Source: Methanobacteriota archaeon
GTDB taxonomy: Archaea; Halobacteriota; Methanomicrobia; Methanomicrobiales; Methanoculleaceae
Direction of reading: 5' to 3'
Length of the DNA stretch: 22,602 nt
Assembly: GCA_023457135.1 (NCBI GenBank)
Contig: JAEWMO010000157.1
Coordinates: 1 to 22,602, forward strand
In this document: positions 14,138 through 21,976 of the stretch, one piece after another
Numbering within the stretch: position 1 is the stretch's first letter
Layout: each line of letters starts with the position of its first letter
The notes under the pieces: generated by a model
Databases searched by the model: none
The model's input: only the letters and a program-made list of their open reading frames with translations
What the model was told of the DNA's origin: nothing
Made by a program: the position numbers and the translations under genes

Positions 14138-16015
14138 TCAGGCGGCCTTCCGGAGCGTGAACCGGATGGCCGCCCCTTCCTCCGGCCGCCCTTCCACCCG
14201 GTCTTCCGCCCGGATCGTCCCGCCGTAGCGCTCGACAAGCATCCGGCAGATGTAGAGCCCGAGGCCCCGGCCGCTCTTTTCGCCGTCGCCCCCGCTGAAA
14301 CGGTTGAAGAGGCTCCGCTTCCGGTCGTCGGGGATGCCCGGCCCGGTATCCTCGACAGAGACCACGACATCATTCCCGTGCTCCTCGACGCGGATGGCGA
14401 TTCCGACCTCCGGCCCGCCGAACTTCGCCGCGTTGCCGATCAGGTTCGTGAGGATCTCGGAGATCAGGTCGTCGGCAAAGACAACAGCCGTGCTGCCCGG
14501 ATACGTGATCGTCACGTCCGGATAGTGCTCGATCTCCCTCCTGATGACGGGATCGAGCGCGATAGGGCGCAGCACGGCAGCCTCCTCCCGGATCTGCCTG
14601 ATGGTATTGACGTTCCTGATGATCTCGACACTCTTGCCGAGGCTCTTCTGTATCTTCCCGGTATAACCCCGCTGCTCATCCTCGAGCTCTTCCATGAGGA
14701 GCTCCGTGTAGAGGCTCGCGGTGTTCGTGGCGTTCTTGATATCGTGCGTCATGATATCGAGGTACAGGTTCGCCTTCTCCGTCGACTCCTGCAACTCCGC
14801 CGTGCGCTCGCGAACCTGTTCCTCCAGGCTCTCACTATACTCCCGGACCATCTCCTCCGAGTCCTGGAGGCGCCGTATCGCCGCTTTGAGGCTCGCGACC
14901 ATCGTGTTGATGCTCCGCTCAAGTCTCATGACCTCGCGGGTCGCCGATGCACGGACGGTGTGGTCGAGGTCTCCCCGCGCGATGATATCGACATCATCGA
15001 TGATCTCCTCGATCGGGCGCGTGAGCCGGCGGGCAACCAGGAAGATGACCCCGCTGCAGAGAACGATCGCAAGGGCCGCCACGGCGGCACGGTAGTAGAG
15101 CATCAGGTCGAGCTGGTCCTGGATGAGCGCCGTGTTGTAGGTCAGCTCGACGACGACGCTCGGGTCCGAGGGGTAATCCGGGTCTTTTAAGTCGACGAAG
15201 AGGTACCGGATCTGCTTTCCGTGTTCGTCGCGTACCTCGTAATCGGCCCGTTCCGGGATGATCGTCCCGGTAAGGAGTTCCCGCGTCGCGGGATCGGGAG
15301 GCTCGGTGCCCTCCCCCAGAGGGGTGCCGAAGATGTCGTAGACACGGATCGATTCGAGATACGGGTTTAAGGCGACGAACTCCTGCGTGCTCTCCTGTGC
15401 GCGCAGCCGGTTCCGTTCCTCCACGAACGCGCTCGGCACGAGCCCGATCTCAAGGAGATACCGGTGGTCCGGCGTCGGCATATAGGCGTACTTCCGGACC
15501 TCCCCGGTTGCGCGTTCGTACACCACGCGATCGGGAGAGAACTCGTTTCCAAGGCGCATCCGGGTGATCTCGGCATAAAAGTCCGGGTTCTCTCTGAAAT
15601 CAAGGCCCCGGTCACGAGAGTTGGTGGTATACTCGATGACGCCGCTTGCATTGATGACGTAGAGATCCATATCGCCGCCGAGTTCCCCTTTGAGCGCGGA
15701 GAGATCCATCTCCGCCGGGTTCCTTCCCGCCCGCTCGTATTCCTCGACAAAGAGAGTAAGCCCCCTCTCCAGCCGCAGGTCGAGGGAATCGTCAAAGAGC
15801 TTGAGGCCGGTGTCTACGTCCGTTATCGATTCCCGGATGCTCTTCTCGGTGACACTCTGGAGGGTATTCAGGTCGGCGGTCATCCTCGCCTCGGCCTGCA
15901 CGTAATCGTAGGCCGACAGAAGGCCGATGGCGGGGATGACGATGAGCAGGATGGCTATGACAAGGGTGGTTGCGAATGGCCGATGCTCCGGATCAGGTGT
16001 GCGGTCGCTCGTCAT
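14138..16015 (-). CDS. Membrane histidine kinase C (Cache-HAMP-HisKA-HATPase)
   Basis: A 625-residue sensor kinase, third in the minus-strand row. Helix 1 is at about 14-36 and helix 2 at about 308-328, with an extracytoplasmic Cache-like sensor between them carrying DLYVINASGVIEYTT (117-131) and TPDHRYLLEIGL (181-192). HAMP spans about 329-380 (RRLTRPIEEIIDDVDIIARGDL), followed by a coiled coil. The phospho-acceptor is H424 in DIMTHDIKNA. The ATPase domain has the N box around N524/N528, G1 DTGPGIPDD (556-564) and G2 GRGLGLYIC (582-590). The frame opens at a TTG at 16057; the ATG at 16015 aligns with the starts of the other two kinases. N428 at +4 from the histidine suggests phosphatase competence (inference). 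The partner is not in the window. Confidence 0.9.
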   Translation of the reverse strand: MTSDRTPDPEHRPFATTLVIAILLIVIPAIGLLSAYDYVQAEARMTADLNTLQSVTEKSIRESITDVDTGLKLFDDSLDLRLERGLTLFVEEYERAGRNPAEMDLSALKGELGGDMDLYVINASGVIEYTTNSRDRGLDFRENPDFYAEITRMRLGNEFSPDRVVYERATGEVRKYAYMPTPDHRYLLEIGLVPSAFVEERNRLRAQESTQEFVALNPYLESIRVYDIFGTPLGEGTEPPDPATRELLTGTIIPERADYEVRDEHGKQIRYLFVDLKDPDYPSDPSVVVELTYNTALIQDQLDLMLYYRAAVAALAIVLCSGVIFLVARRLTRPIEEIIDDVDIIARGDLDHTVRASATREVMRLERSINTMVASLKAAIRRLQDSEEMVREYSESLEEQVRERTAELQESTEKANLYLDIMTHDIKNATNTASLYTELLMEELEDEQRGYTGKIQKSLGKSVEIIRNVNTIRQIREEAAVLRPIALDPVIRREIEHYPDVTITYPGSTAVVFADDLISEILTNLIGNAAKFGGPEVGIAIRVEEHGNDVVVSVEDTGPGIPDDRKRSLFNRFSGGDGEKSGRGLGLYICRMLVERYGGTIRAEDRVEGRPEEGAAIRFTLRKAA

Positions 16016-16229
16016 AGACCCCGGTCGTGCAAGAGAGCGGGGCGCAGAATCCGGCAACCGTTGTCCATCCCCCGGACGGACCGATCACCCCGGATCGCGC
16101 TCACCCGCGAGAGCGGGACTTCCATCTCAGCACCCGCATATGGGGGTCATCACACCTAAACCTTCGCGCGGGGAGGGGAGCCTGATCGTGGGGGTACCGG
16201 CAGAATTGATAGGGTAACCCGGACTGCGG
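16016..16229 (-). other. 214 bp gap between kinases B and C
   Basis: It contains a hairpin CCCGC-GAGA-GCGGG (16104-16117), a weak minus-strand TATA-like TTTAGG near 16155-16160, and a possible 18-codon ORF (16012-16068) whose TGA overlaps the ATG of kinase C. No strong promoter is visible. Kinase C may rely on read-through or on this weak site. Confidence 0.4.
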
Positions 16230-18101
16230 CTACTCTTCCGGCGCCTTCCGGAGCGTGAACCTGACGGCAGTCCCATCCTCCGGCCGCCCTTCCACCCGGT
16301 CGTCCGCCCGGATCGTTCCGCCGTAGCGTTCAATGAGCATCCGGCAGATATAGAGACCGAGACCCGTCCCCGCCGCCCGGTGGTCGCCCCGGCTCAGCCG
16401 GCCAAAGAGCCGCGGTTTCAGGTCGTCGGGGATGCCCGGCCCGGTATCCTCGACAACGACCACGACATCATCATCACGCTCCTCGACGCGGATGGTGATC
16501 CCGACCTCCGGTCCGCCGAACTTCACGGCGTTCCCGATGAGGTTTGCAAAAACCTCGGAGAGGAGGCCATCGGCAAGGACGGCGACCGGCCGACCCTCAT
16601 ACCGGATGGCGGGGTGGTCCGCCGCCTGAGCCCGGATTACTGCATCAAGATCCACCCGCACCAGTGCCGCCCGGCTCTCCCTGACCCTCCGGAGCGTGGC
16701 GACATTGCCGATGATACCGGAACTCTGTTCAAACCGCGCGAGCATCTTCTTTGCCATCTCCTGCGGCTCGCCCTCCAGTGCGTCGATGAGAACCTGCGTA
16801 TACCCGATGGCGATGGTGTTTGCGTTGTTGATGTCGTGGACCATGATGTCGAGGAAGAGCGCGGCCGCCTGGTTGGACGCCTCAAGTTCGGCCGTCCGTT
16901 CGCGGACCCGCTCCTCGAGCCGGATGCTGTACTGCCGGGATGTCTCTTCCGACTCGCGGAGGCGCCGGATGTTCTCCTTGAGGGAGTCGACCATGGCGCC
17001 GATGCTCTTCTCAAGCCGGGTGAACTCGGCTCCCGTGGCTACCCGGATCCGGTGATCGAGATCCCCGCAGGCGATCCGGTTGACGTCATCGACGATCTCC
17101 CGTACCGGCCGGGTGACCCGCCGTGAGACCGGGATTGCGATGCAGCAGGCGGCGAGGCTCGCCAGGATCACGATGGAGGCATGGCTGAACCGCATCTTTG
17201 CGAGCTGTGCGTCGAGAGGTGCGGTGGTGTAGGTCAGCTCGACGACCCGGCTTGTGTCCGAGGGGTGGCCGGGATCGAAGAGGTCGACGAAGAGATACCG
17301 GGTGATTGTCCTGGATTCCGGATTCACCAGCACACGATCTTCTTTCGCCTCAAAGACCTCCAGGGCAACCGGGTTCACCGCATCACCGACCGGCACCTCC
17401 GATTCGGTCGCGTTGATGAGCCTTCCGTAGCAGTCGAAGAGCCGGATTCCCACAAGCGAGGGGTTCAACCGCATCAGGTCGTCCCTCAGGCCCTGGTACT
17501 GCGGATCGTAACGGTCGGCCTCGAATCCGGTGCAGACGAGGCCGAGCTCGAAGAGGTAGCGGTGGTCGGGAGAAGGCATATACGCGTACTTCCGCAGCAT
17601 CCCGCCTGCCGGCTCCGCAACGACCCTGTCGGCCACAAAGGTGTCCCCGAGCCGGATCTCCGTTATCCGGTCGTAGAAGGAGGGGATCTTCCGGAAATCG
17701 AGGCCGAGATCGGGGGCGTAGGTGGTATACTCGATGACGCCGCTTCCATTAATGACGTAGATATCTACCTCCCCACCGAGGTCTTCCCGGAGGCGGAAGA
17801 GGTCCATCTTCCCGGGATCGCCCCCGGCCTGCTCGTACCCGGCAAGAACCCGGCCGAACCCTTCCTGCATCCGGCGATCCAGCGTGCTGTCAAAGAGGCT
17901 CAAACCCGCATCCATGAGCGTGAGCGACTGGACGATGCTCTTCTCCGTCTGCTCACTGAGCAGGTCTTCCCCGGCAATCAGCTCCTGCTCGACCTGCTGG
18001 TAGTCCAGGACCGCAATCATTCCGAGCACCGGGAGCGTGATCAGGAGCATGATAAGCGCCAGATGCATGCCGAAGGGACGGGGGGCGCGCTCTGCGGTCA
18101 T
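16230..18101 (-). CDS. Membrane histidine kinase B (Cache-HAMP-HisKA-HATPase)
   Basis: A 623-residue paralogue of kinases A and C with the same domain order. Helix 1 is at about 12-33 and helix 2 at about 306-324. The sensor has DIYVINGSGVIEYTT (113-127) and SPDHRYLFELGL (177-188). HAMP runs from about 328 to 378, and the phospho-acceptor is H422 in DIMVHDINNA. ATPase motifs are N520/N524 (N box), DTGPGIPDD (552-560) and GTGLGLYIC (578-586). The sensor differs most between residues about 190 and 265, so ligand or signal may differ. Its ATG overlaps the TGA of kinase A (positions 18098-18101), indicating translational coupling and so equal production. H-box D at +1 and N at +4 suggest kinase and phosphatase activity. 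Confidence 0.91.
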   Translation of the reverse strand: MTAERAPRPFGMHLALIMLLITLPVLGMIAVLDYQQVEQELIAGEDLLSEQTEKSIVQSLTLMDAGLSLFDSTLDRRMQEGFGRVLAGYEQAGGDPGKMDLFRLREDLGGEVDIYVINGSGVIEYTTYAPDLGLDFRKIPSFYDRITEIRLGDTFVADRVVAEPAGGMLRKYAYMPSPDHRYLFELGLVCTGFEADRYDPQYQGLRDDLMRLNPSLVGIRLFDCYGRLINATESEVPVGDAVNPVALEVFEAKEDRVLVNPESRTITRYLFVDLFDPGHPSDTSRVVELTYTTAPLDAQLAKMRFSHASIVILASLAACCIAIPVSRRVTRPVREIVDDVNRIACGDLDHRIRVATGAEFTRLEKSIGAMVDSLKENIRRLRESEETSRQYSIRLEERVRERTAELEASNQAAALFLDIMVHDINNANTIAIGYTQVLIDALEGEPQEMAKKMLARFEQSSGIIGNVATLRRVRESRAALVRVDLDAVIRAQAADHPAIRYEGRPVAVLADGLLSEVFANLIGNAVKFGGPEVGITIRVEERDDDVVVVVEDTGPGIPDDLKPRLFGRLSRGDHRAAGTGLGLYICRMLIERYGGTIRADDRVEGRPEDGTAVRFTLRKAPEE

Positions 18102-19990
18102 GAGCCGCCTCCCGACCCGGTCTTCGGGAGCGTGAACCGGATGGCGGCGCCGAGTTCCGGCCGCCCCTCCACCCGATCCTCCACCCGGATCGTCCCGCCG
18201 TAGCGCTCAATGAGCATCCGGCAGATGTGGAGGCCGAGACCCGTCCCGGCCGCCCGGTGAGTGCCCCGGATCAGCCGGTCAAAGAGGCGTGGTTTCAGGT
18301 CGTCGGGGATGCCAGGCCCGTCGTCCTCGACAGAGACGAGGATCTCCTCCCCGCGATCCTCGACCCGGATGGTGATCCCGACGTCCGGTCCGCCGAACTT
18401 CACGGCGTTCCCGATAAGGTTCGCAAAGACCTCGCCGAGGAGATCGTCCGCGAGAACAGTGGCCGTGCTGCCCGTATACACTATATTCGATCCAGGAAAC
18501 TGCTCGACCTCGCACCTGATGACCCGGTCAAGGTCGACCGGGGCCGGCGACGGCAGGCCGCCCTGGATGTGCTGGATGGTGTTGACGTTCCGGACGATCT
18601 CGATGCTCTTTGCGAGCCCGATCTTCGCCTTATTCAACAGTTCGGCCTCGGGCTTCCCCTCGATCTCGGCGGCAAGGAGGTCGGAGTAGAGGTTTGCGAC
18701 ATTGTTCGCGTTGTTGATATCGTGCCGCATGATATCGAGGAAGAGGGCCGCCATACGGCTGGACTCTTCCAGGTCGGCCGTCCGCTCCCGGACCTGCTCT
18801 TCGAGGGTATGGCTGTGCCGGATGATCTCCTCTTCCGACTCGCGGAGCCTCTGCATCGTCTCCTTCAAGGAGGCAACCATCGTCGATACACTCTCGCCGA
18901 GACGCACGAACTCCTCGCTCCCGCCCACCCGGATAGGGCGAGAGAGGTCGCCACGGGCGACAGCGTCGACATCCTCGACGAGGCTGCGCACCGGCCGCGT
19001 CAGCGATTGCACGGCAACGGCAGAGAGGCAACTGATGAGAGCGAACCCGAAGAGCAGGATCCCGACCTGGCGGGAAGACAGGCCCACGGCCTTCTCCTCG
19101 GCGGCCTGCGTGGTGTAGGTCAGCTCGACGACCATGCTCATATCCGATGCATAGTTGCTGTCCACCAGATCGACGAAGAGATACCGGATCAGTTCCCCGG
19201 CGGTGGCGTTCTCCACCTCAAGTGTGGTCCTCTCCCGGTATGCCTGCCGGACCAGGGACAGCCGCCGGTCGTCGTCGGGATGCACTTCACCCGCGATCCG
19301 CTCCCCCAGGCAGTTAAAGACCCGGATCTCCAGGATATCCGGGTTCAGGTTCACCAGTTCCCTGGCCGCATCCCCGTATTTCAGCGCCATGCGGTAATCG
19401 TGGAACTCGGACTCCGCGAGGCCGAGCTCGAAGAGGTAGCGGTGGTCGGGAGAGGGCATATACGCGTACTTCCGGAGCTCACCGGTGGAGATCCCGGCGA
19501 CGACCCTGTCGGCCGAGAAGGCATCGCCGAGCCGGAGTTCTGTTATCCGGTCGTAAAAGTAGGGGATCCCCCGGAAATCGAGGCCGAGATCGGGTGTATA
19601 GGTGGTATACTCGATGACGCCGCTTGCGTTGATGATATAGATGTCCATCCTGCCGCCGAGCTCCTCCCGGACCCGCAGGAGGTCCATCCTCTCCGGATCG
19701 CCTCCCGCCCGTTTGTACTCGGCAAGAACCGCGCCGAACCCCTCCTCCATCTCGTGGTTGAGGGAGTTGTCGAAGAGTTTCAGCCCTGTATCCACCAGGT
19801 TTATCGAGAGAACGGTGCCGAACTCGGTCTGGGCGCGGAGATCAGCGGTGGTTGCCTCCAGCCCCTGTGAGACCTCGATGTAATCGATGACCGAGATCAG
19901 GCAGACGACGGGAGCCATCGCAAGCAGGATGGCAAGCAGAAGGTAGACCATGAACGGGAGCGAATGCCGCACAGTCTTTTTTGCCGCCAT
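18098..19990 (-). CDS. Membrane histidine kinase A (Cache-HAMP-HisKA-HATPase)
   Basis: The 630-residue first member of the kinase row. Helix 1 is at about 13-36 and helix 2 at about 307-327. The Cache-like sensor between carries DIYIINASGVIEYTT (116-130) and SPDHRYLFELGL (180-191). HAMP lies at about 328-380, and the phospho-acceptor is H423 in DIMRHDINNANN. The ATPase domain has N524/N528, DDGPGIPDD (556-564) and GTGLGLHIC (582-590). G1 begins with D-D in place of the D-T of the other two. The tail ends in GSGGGS. A promoter (CTAAATAC, 20068-20075) and a GGTGGAG ribosome binding site 11 nt before the ATG mark it as the operon head. Kinase B is coupled to it by an ATGA overlap. No response regulator is encoded within the window. 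Confidence 0.91.
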   Translation of the reverse strand: MAAKKTVRHSLPFMVYLLLAILLAMAPVVCLISVIDYIEVSQGLEATTADLRAQTEFGTVLSINLVDTGLKLFDNSLNHEMEEGFGAVLAEYKRAGGDPERMDLLRVREELGGRMDIYIINASGVIEYTTYTPDLGLDFRGIPYFYDRITELRLGDAFSADRVVAGISTGELRKYAYMPSPDHRYLFELGLAESEFHDYRMALKYGDAARELVNLNPDILEIRVFNCLGERIAGEVHPDDDRRLSLVRQAYRERTTLEVENATAGELIRYLFVDLVDSNYASDMSMVVELTYTTQAAEEKAVGLSSRQVGILLFGFALISCLSAVAVQSLTRPVRSLVEDVDAVARGDLSRPIRVGGSEEFVRLGESVSTMVASLKETMQRLRESEEEIIRHSHTLEEQVRERTADLEESSRMAALFLDIMRHDINNANNVANLYSDLLAAEIEGKPEAELLNKAKIGLAKSIEIVRNVNTIQHIQGGLPSPAPVDLDRVIRCEVEQFPGSNIVYTGSTATVLADDLLGEVFANLIGNAVKFGGPDVGITIRVEDRGEEILVSVEDDGPGIPDDLKPRLFDRLIRGTHRAAGTGLGLHICRMLIERYGGTIRVEDRVEGRPELGAAIRFTLPKTGSGGGS

Positions 19991-20067
19991 TCAGGTATCC
20001 GCTCCACCTATTATGCCCTGCTTCCCGGTCCCTGGGGGAACAGCCTAAAAGAAGAGTGTATCTGTAG

Positions 20068-20075
20068 GTATTTAG
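20068..20075 (-). promoter_or_regulatory. TATA box of the histidine kinase operon
   Basis: On the minus strand CTAAATAC lies about 82 nt before the kinase A ATG. The predicted start site is near 20045, with a leader of about 55 nt containing GGTGGAG. Confidence 0.45.
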
Positions 20076-20194
20076 CATGACCGATCTTAACGCGGAGCTG
20101 CCGATTTTTAAAACAGGTGTTCCAGAACGATCCTCCGGGCTCGGGGGAAACCAGGCGGCTCTGAAATATATCAGATCGGGGAAGATCGTATTTG

Positions 20195-20206
20195 AAGGAA
20201 AAAGGA
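20195..20206 (-). terminator. T-rich terminator after the thermosome gene
   Basis: On the minus strand a CTCCTTTTTCCTT run lies about 60 nt after the thermosome stop. It is a plausible archaeal poly-T terminator without an obvious stem. Confidence 0.35.
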
Positions 20207-20263
20207 GAGAATACCGGGCCGTGGATACGGTCCCGGATCGTATCGCAGGACGGTACGGTGATC

Positions 20264-21919
20264 TTACATCGGGGGCATGCCCATGCCGCCGCCCATGCCG
20301 CCGCCCATGGCCGCCATCTCCTCAGGGGAGGGGCCGGCGGACTTGGATGCGGCGATGACGTCGTCGATCCGGAGGATCATGACGGCGGCTTCGGCGGCGC
20401 TGGAGACTGCCTGGGTCTTCACCCGCAGGGGCTCGACGACGCCTGCCTCGAGCATGTTGCCGGAGACGGCGTTGAAGACGTCAAGACCCATGTACTTCGC
20501 GGTCGCCCCACCCTTCTCGTGGGATGCGCGGAGAGCGACGAGCATGTCGATCGGGTCGAGACCCGCGTTCTCGGCAAGGGTCCTCGGGATGATCTCGAGG
20601 GCGTTCGCGAATGCCTCGATGGCGAGCTGGGCACGGCCGCCGACGGATGCGGCGTATTCGCGGAGCCTGAGGGAGAGCTCGATCTCGGGCGCACCGCCGC
20701 CGGCGACGAACTTCCTGTCCTCGACGGCAACACTGACGACGCGGAGTGCGTCTTCCATGGCGCGGTCGAGTTCGTCGACGACGTGCTCGGTGCCGCCGCG
20801 GATGATGATCGAGACGGCCTTGGGGTTCTCACAGCCGGTGACGAAGATCATCTCTTCGCCGGAGACCTTCTTCTCCTCGACGGTGCAAGCCTTGCCGAGC
20901 TCCTCGGTGGCGATGGCGTCGATGGAGCTGACGATGGCTCCGCTGGTCGCACGGGCGAGTTTCTCCATGTCGCTCTTCTTGACACGGCGGACGGCGAAGA
21001 TGCCGGCCTTTGCGAGGTAGTGCTGGGCGATGTCGTCGATACCCTTCTGGCAGAAGAGGACGTTGGCGTTGCTCGCGACGATCTTGTCGACGATGCCCTT
21101 GATCATCCGCTCCTCTTCATCGAGGAACATCTGGAGCTGGTCGGGGCTCGTGATGCTGATCTCGGCGTCGACCTCGGTCTTCTTGAACTCGACGGCGGCG
21201 TTGAGGAGAAGGATCTTTGCGTCGTTCACGACACGGGGCATGGCGGGGTGCACACGCTCCTTGTCGATGATCATGCCTTCGACGATCTCGGAGTCCTCGA
21301 TGGACCCGCCGACCTTCTTCTCGACCTTCACGAACTCGGTGTCGACGGCGCCGTCGGCGTCCGCGACCATCGTGATTGCCTTGACGACGAGCTCGGTGAG
21401 CTTGTCCTTTGCGGCTTCGGCACCCTTGCCGGTCATGGCGGTGTCGGCGATCTTCTTGAGCAGCACCATGTCGTCGGGCTTGACGTCGATGGCGATATCC
21501 TTGAGGATGTCCTGTGCCTTATCCGCAGCCATGCGGTAGCCGTGAGCGATGACCGTGGGGTGGACGTCCTGGTCGAGGAGGTCCTCGGCCCGCTTCAGGA
21601 GCTCGCCTGCAATTACGACTGCCGTCGTGGTGCCGTCGCCGACCTCGTCGTCCTGGGTCTTTGCGATCTCGACCATCATCTTCGCGGCAGGGTGCTCGAT
21701 GTCCATCTCTTTCAAGATGGTCACGCCGTCGTTCGTGATGACGACGTCGCCGATGGTGTCGACGAGCATCTTGTCCATGCCCTTGGGGCCGAGTGTCGTC
21801 CGTACAGCACTTGCGACGGCCTTTGCGGCTGCGATGTTGCCAGACTGTGCGTCACGACCGCGGGTACGCTGACTACCCTCTTTCAGGATAAGGATTGGTT
21901 GTCCTCCAAGACTTGACAT
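20264..21919 (-). CDS. Thermosome subunit (group II chaperonin)
   Basis: An ATP-driven folding chamber subunit of the cytosol, 551 residues. Equatorial-domain motifs are TTLGPKGMDKMLVD (41-54) with NDGVTILKEMDI (63-74), and the nucleotide motif GDGTTT (94-99). The later GGGAPEIELSLRLREYA is the second equatorial signature. The tail MGGGMGGGMGMPPM is the GGM repeat seen at the chamber floor. The frame also opens at a GTG at 21928, but GGTGAT at 21924-21929 lies 4 nt before the ATG at 21919, an ideal archaeal ribosome binding site, so the ATG is chosen. A strong TATA box precedes it. Only one subunit gene is seen here; whether the complex is homo- or hetero-oligomeric depends on other copies elsewhere. 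Confidence 0.96.
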   Translation of the reverse strand: MSSLGGQPILILKEGSQRTRGRDAQSGNIAAAKAVASAVRTTLGPKGMDKMLVDTIGDVVITNDGVTILKEMDIEHPAAKMMVEIAKTQDDEVGDGTTTAVVIAGELLKRAEDLLDQDVHPTVIAHGYRMAADKAQDILKDIAIDVKPDDMVLLKKIADTAMTGKGAEAAKDKLTELVVKAITMVADADGAVDTEFVKVEKKVGGSIEDSEIVEGMIIDKERVHPAMPRVVNDAKILLLNAAVEFKKTEVDAEISITSPDQLQMFLDEEERMIKGIVDKIVASNANVLFCQKGIDDIAQHYLAKAGIFAVRRVKKSDMEKLARATSGAIVSSIDAIATEELGKACTVEEKKVSGEEMIFVTGCENPKAVSIIIRGGTEHVVDELDRAMEDALRVVSVAVEDRKFVAGGGAPEIELSLRLREYAASVGGRAQLAIEAFANALEIIPRTLAENAGLDPIDMLVALRASHEKGGATAKYMGLDVFNAVSGNMLEAGVVEPLRVKTQAVSSAAEAAVMILRIDDVIAASKSAGPSPEEMAAMGGGMGGGMGMPPM

Positions 21920-21962
21920 AGGTATCACCGTTGTTAAGCGATAGAAAGGTAGGTTTGTAGTT

Positions 21963-21972
21963 CTATATAAAA
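21963..21972 (-). promoter_or_regulatory. TATA box of the thermosome gene
   Basis: On the minus strand TTTTATATAG begins 4 bp after the stop of the HTH regulator gene and is centred about 48 nt before the ATG. The predicted start site is near 21942, leaving a leader of about 22 nt with the GGTGAT site. It is the best TATA match in the window. Confidence 0.7.
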
Positions 21973-21976
21973 CTAC

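Larger units (their letters stand above)
19991..20263. other. Gap between kinase A and the thermosome stop
   Basis: This 273 bp stretch holds the kinase A promoter and leader at the left and the thermosome 3' region at the right. A plus-strand ORF starting at 20077 is possible but overlaps the end of the thermosome gene in antisense and matches no family I know, so it is not called. Confidence 0.5.

Noticed and set aside
18227..19870. 547-codon open frame antisense to kinase A
   Set aside because: The opposite strand encodes an unmistakable histidine kinase with intact motifs; this frame is a GC-driven shadow.
14138..19990. Kinase triplet as a recombination artefact or pseudogenes
   Set aside because: All three frames are intact with complete ATPase and H-box motifs and different sensor sequences, so they look like functional paralogues.
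20077..20358. 93-codon plus-strand ORF between kinase A and the thermosome
   Set aside because: Its C-terminal third is antisense to the thermosome GGM tail, its start lies on the kinase A promoter, and no ribosome binding site or homology is visible.
20192..21916. 574-codon open frame antisense to the thermosome gene
   Set aside because: It mirrors the thermosome codons. High GC at third positions keeps the opposite frame open; the translation is low-complexity (Asp/Leu/Gly-rich) and matches no family.
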